From Silene conica (lineage: Eukaryota; Streptophyta; Magnoliopsida; Caryophyllales; Caryophyllaceae): DNA of 64,000 nucleotides. A program made the position numbers and the translations under genes. Below, piece after piece: positions 62,977 through 64,000 of this stretch (position 1 is the stretch's first letter; each line of letters begins with the position of its first letter). The DNA lies in contig CM055317.2 in the NCBI GenBank assembly GCA_029255685.2, positions 68,747,460 through 68,811,459 of the forward strand. Reading direction: 5' to 3'. The notes under the pieces were generated by a model. It searched no databases. It saw only the letters and a list, made by a program, of their open reading frames with translations, and was not told where the DNA came from.

Positions 62977-63857
62977 CTAGGTTCTAACCCGTGAAATTCA
63001 CGGGTCTGTTTTTTAAATCTTAGTTGAATATAGTTAATAATATTGGAGATAAGCAAATTAATTATTTACTGTGGCCTGTTTTTAACTTTAGATGAATACC
63101 GTAATTAATAATATAAAAAAAAAACTAATTAATTATATACATATAAATAAATTTCGAATTATTTATGACACATGTCAGTATCACGGTATACATGAGCTAT
63201 CATATAGTTGTTCATTACGATGATCGAGACTTACAATAGAATTAGTATACTTCTAATTACCCATTGCACCATTTTTTAAATATGTAATTCATATATAAAA
63301 TAAAGTTGTATATTACATATCGTACAATAAAAGCAGAACGTAAATAATCTGATTAGACGTGAGTGGTAAATGTATAGTTGGGTTAAAAAAACGTATTTTT
63401 GATTATATTTATTAAAGATGTTCATATAATAAATAACAGTTATTGCGTGCGACGTCTTACACGAAGACATTCCAAAATTATTAAATGACCACTCATTTAC
63501 TATTTACTATATTAAATAAATACTCCGTAGTTGTTAAAATGTTTCGCATTCCGACCCATATTTAATAAAGATTAAACCATCAAAAAAATGTAGTCTAAAA
63601 ATACTTGTAGTTATTCCGACCCGTAATTATTCCAAGCCAATCGAAAATGTAGTCTAAAAAATACTTGTAGGTATTTTTTCTTCAGTGATTATGGATATTC
63701 TAATTGCACATAATATTATGGAATGAGTTGTTGAACGAAATTTTTGAATTTTTTTTGGAAATTTTGCAGTAGGTCTGAAATCGTGCCACGTCAGACAAAG
63801 GAAGTTTTTTGTGAAGCCACGTCAGAAGATTGGCTTCTGCATTAGTATAATATATGA
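62977..63857 (-). mobile_element. Non-autonomous Helitron, about 880 bp
   Basis: Minus-strand 3' end: hairpin acccgtga.attt.tcacgggt then agaacctag|T at 62977. Minus-strand 5' end TCATATATTATACTAATGC at 63857, preceded by A. The 62419 and 62977 elements share a hairpin variant (cccgtgaa) distinct from the cccgtgca family. Confidence 0.65.
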
Positions 63858-64000
63858 TGATGATAACACATTTAGATCGAGGCTTTAAAGGATATTGCGG
63901 ATAGGTTTAGCTTAGATAGAACACGTTTTTGGTTAAGTTGGGATGTTGGGTTTGTTTATGTTTGTGATAATGTTATATTTTTAGTTCGGTAAATTTGTAG
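63858..64000. other. Window end, no feature seen
   Basis: A short remaining stretch with no recognisable gene or element beyond the possible 3-base Helitron remnant at its start. Confidence 0.4.

Overview
This window is nuclear DNA of a flowering plant, most likely a eudicot. It is AT-rich and full of introns and transposons, and it carries a complete class XI myosin gene, a plant F-box/kelch gene and a JAM-type bHLH gene, all on the minus strand. I cannot fix the species from the sequence.

Layout. Positions 1-7929 hold a minus-strand Ty1/copia retrotransposon whose left LTR runs off the window edge. Positions 7930-12960 are a repeat graveyard: weak LTR-like remains, a perfect Stowaway MITE, the end of a CACTA transposon and the broken 3' end of a LINE. 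Positions 13029-20905 hold a Helitron, a hAT MITE with a perfect 8-bp target duplication, one small expressed-looking gene (15881-16165) and a tandem array of about 320-bp units interrupted by younger insertions. Positions 21802-41439 are the myosin XI gene. I could place 38 coding exons with matching splice sites, and they sum to 4560 nt, an uninterrupted 1519-residue protein. A 5'-truncated LINE follows at 42173-43266. The two-exon F-box/kelch gene occupies 44505-47377, with a hAT element just upstream of it. A Helitron lies at 48650-50150 and the bHLH gene at 52176-53690. Positions 54372-63857 are a dense nest of non-autonomous Helitrons in both orientations, with a MULE-type MITE and a fragment of an unidentified lysine-rich coding sequence inside.

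The three main genes have no evident pathway in common: cytoskeletal transport, protein turnover and jasmonate-type transcriptional control. The most unusual host-gene features are at the myosin locus. The short exon that carries its start codon and splice donor lies in a triplicated tandem repeat of about 240 bp. A 5-kb intron in the tail region also holds an open, splice-flanked 251-nt cassette that would truncate the myosin if it were included.
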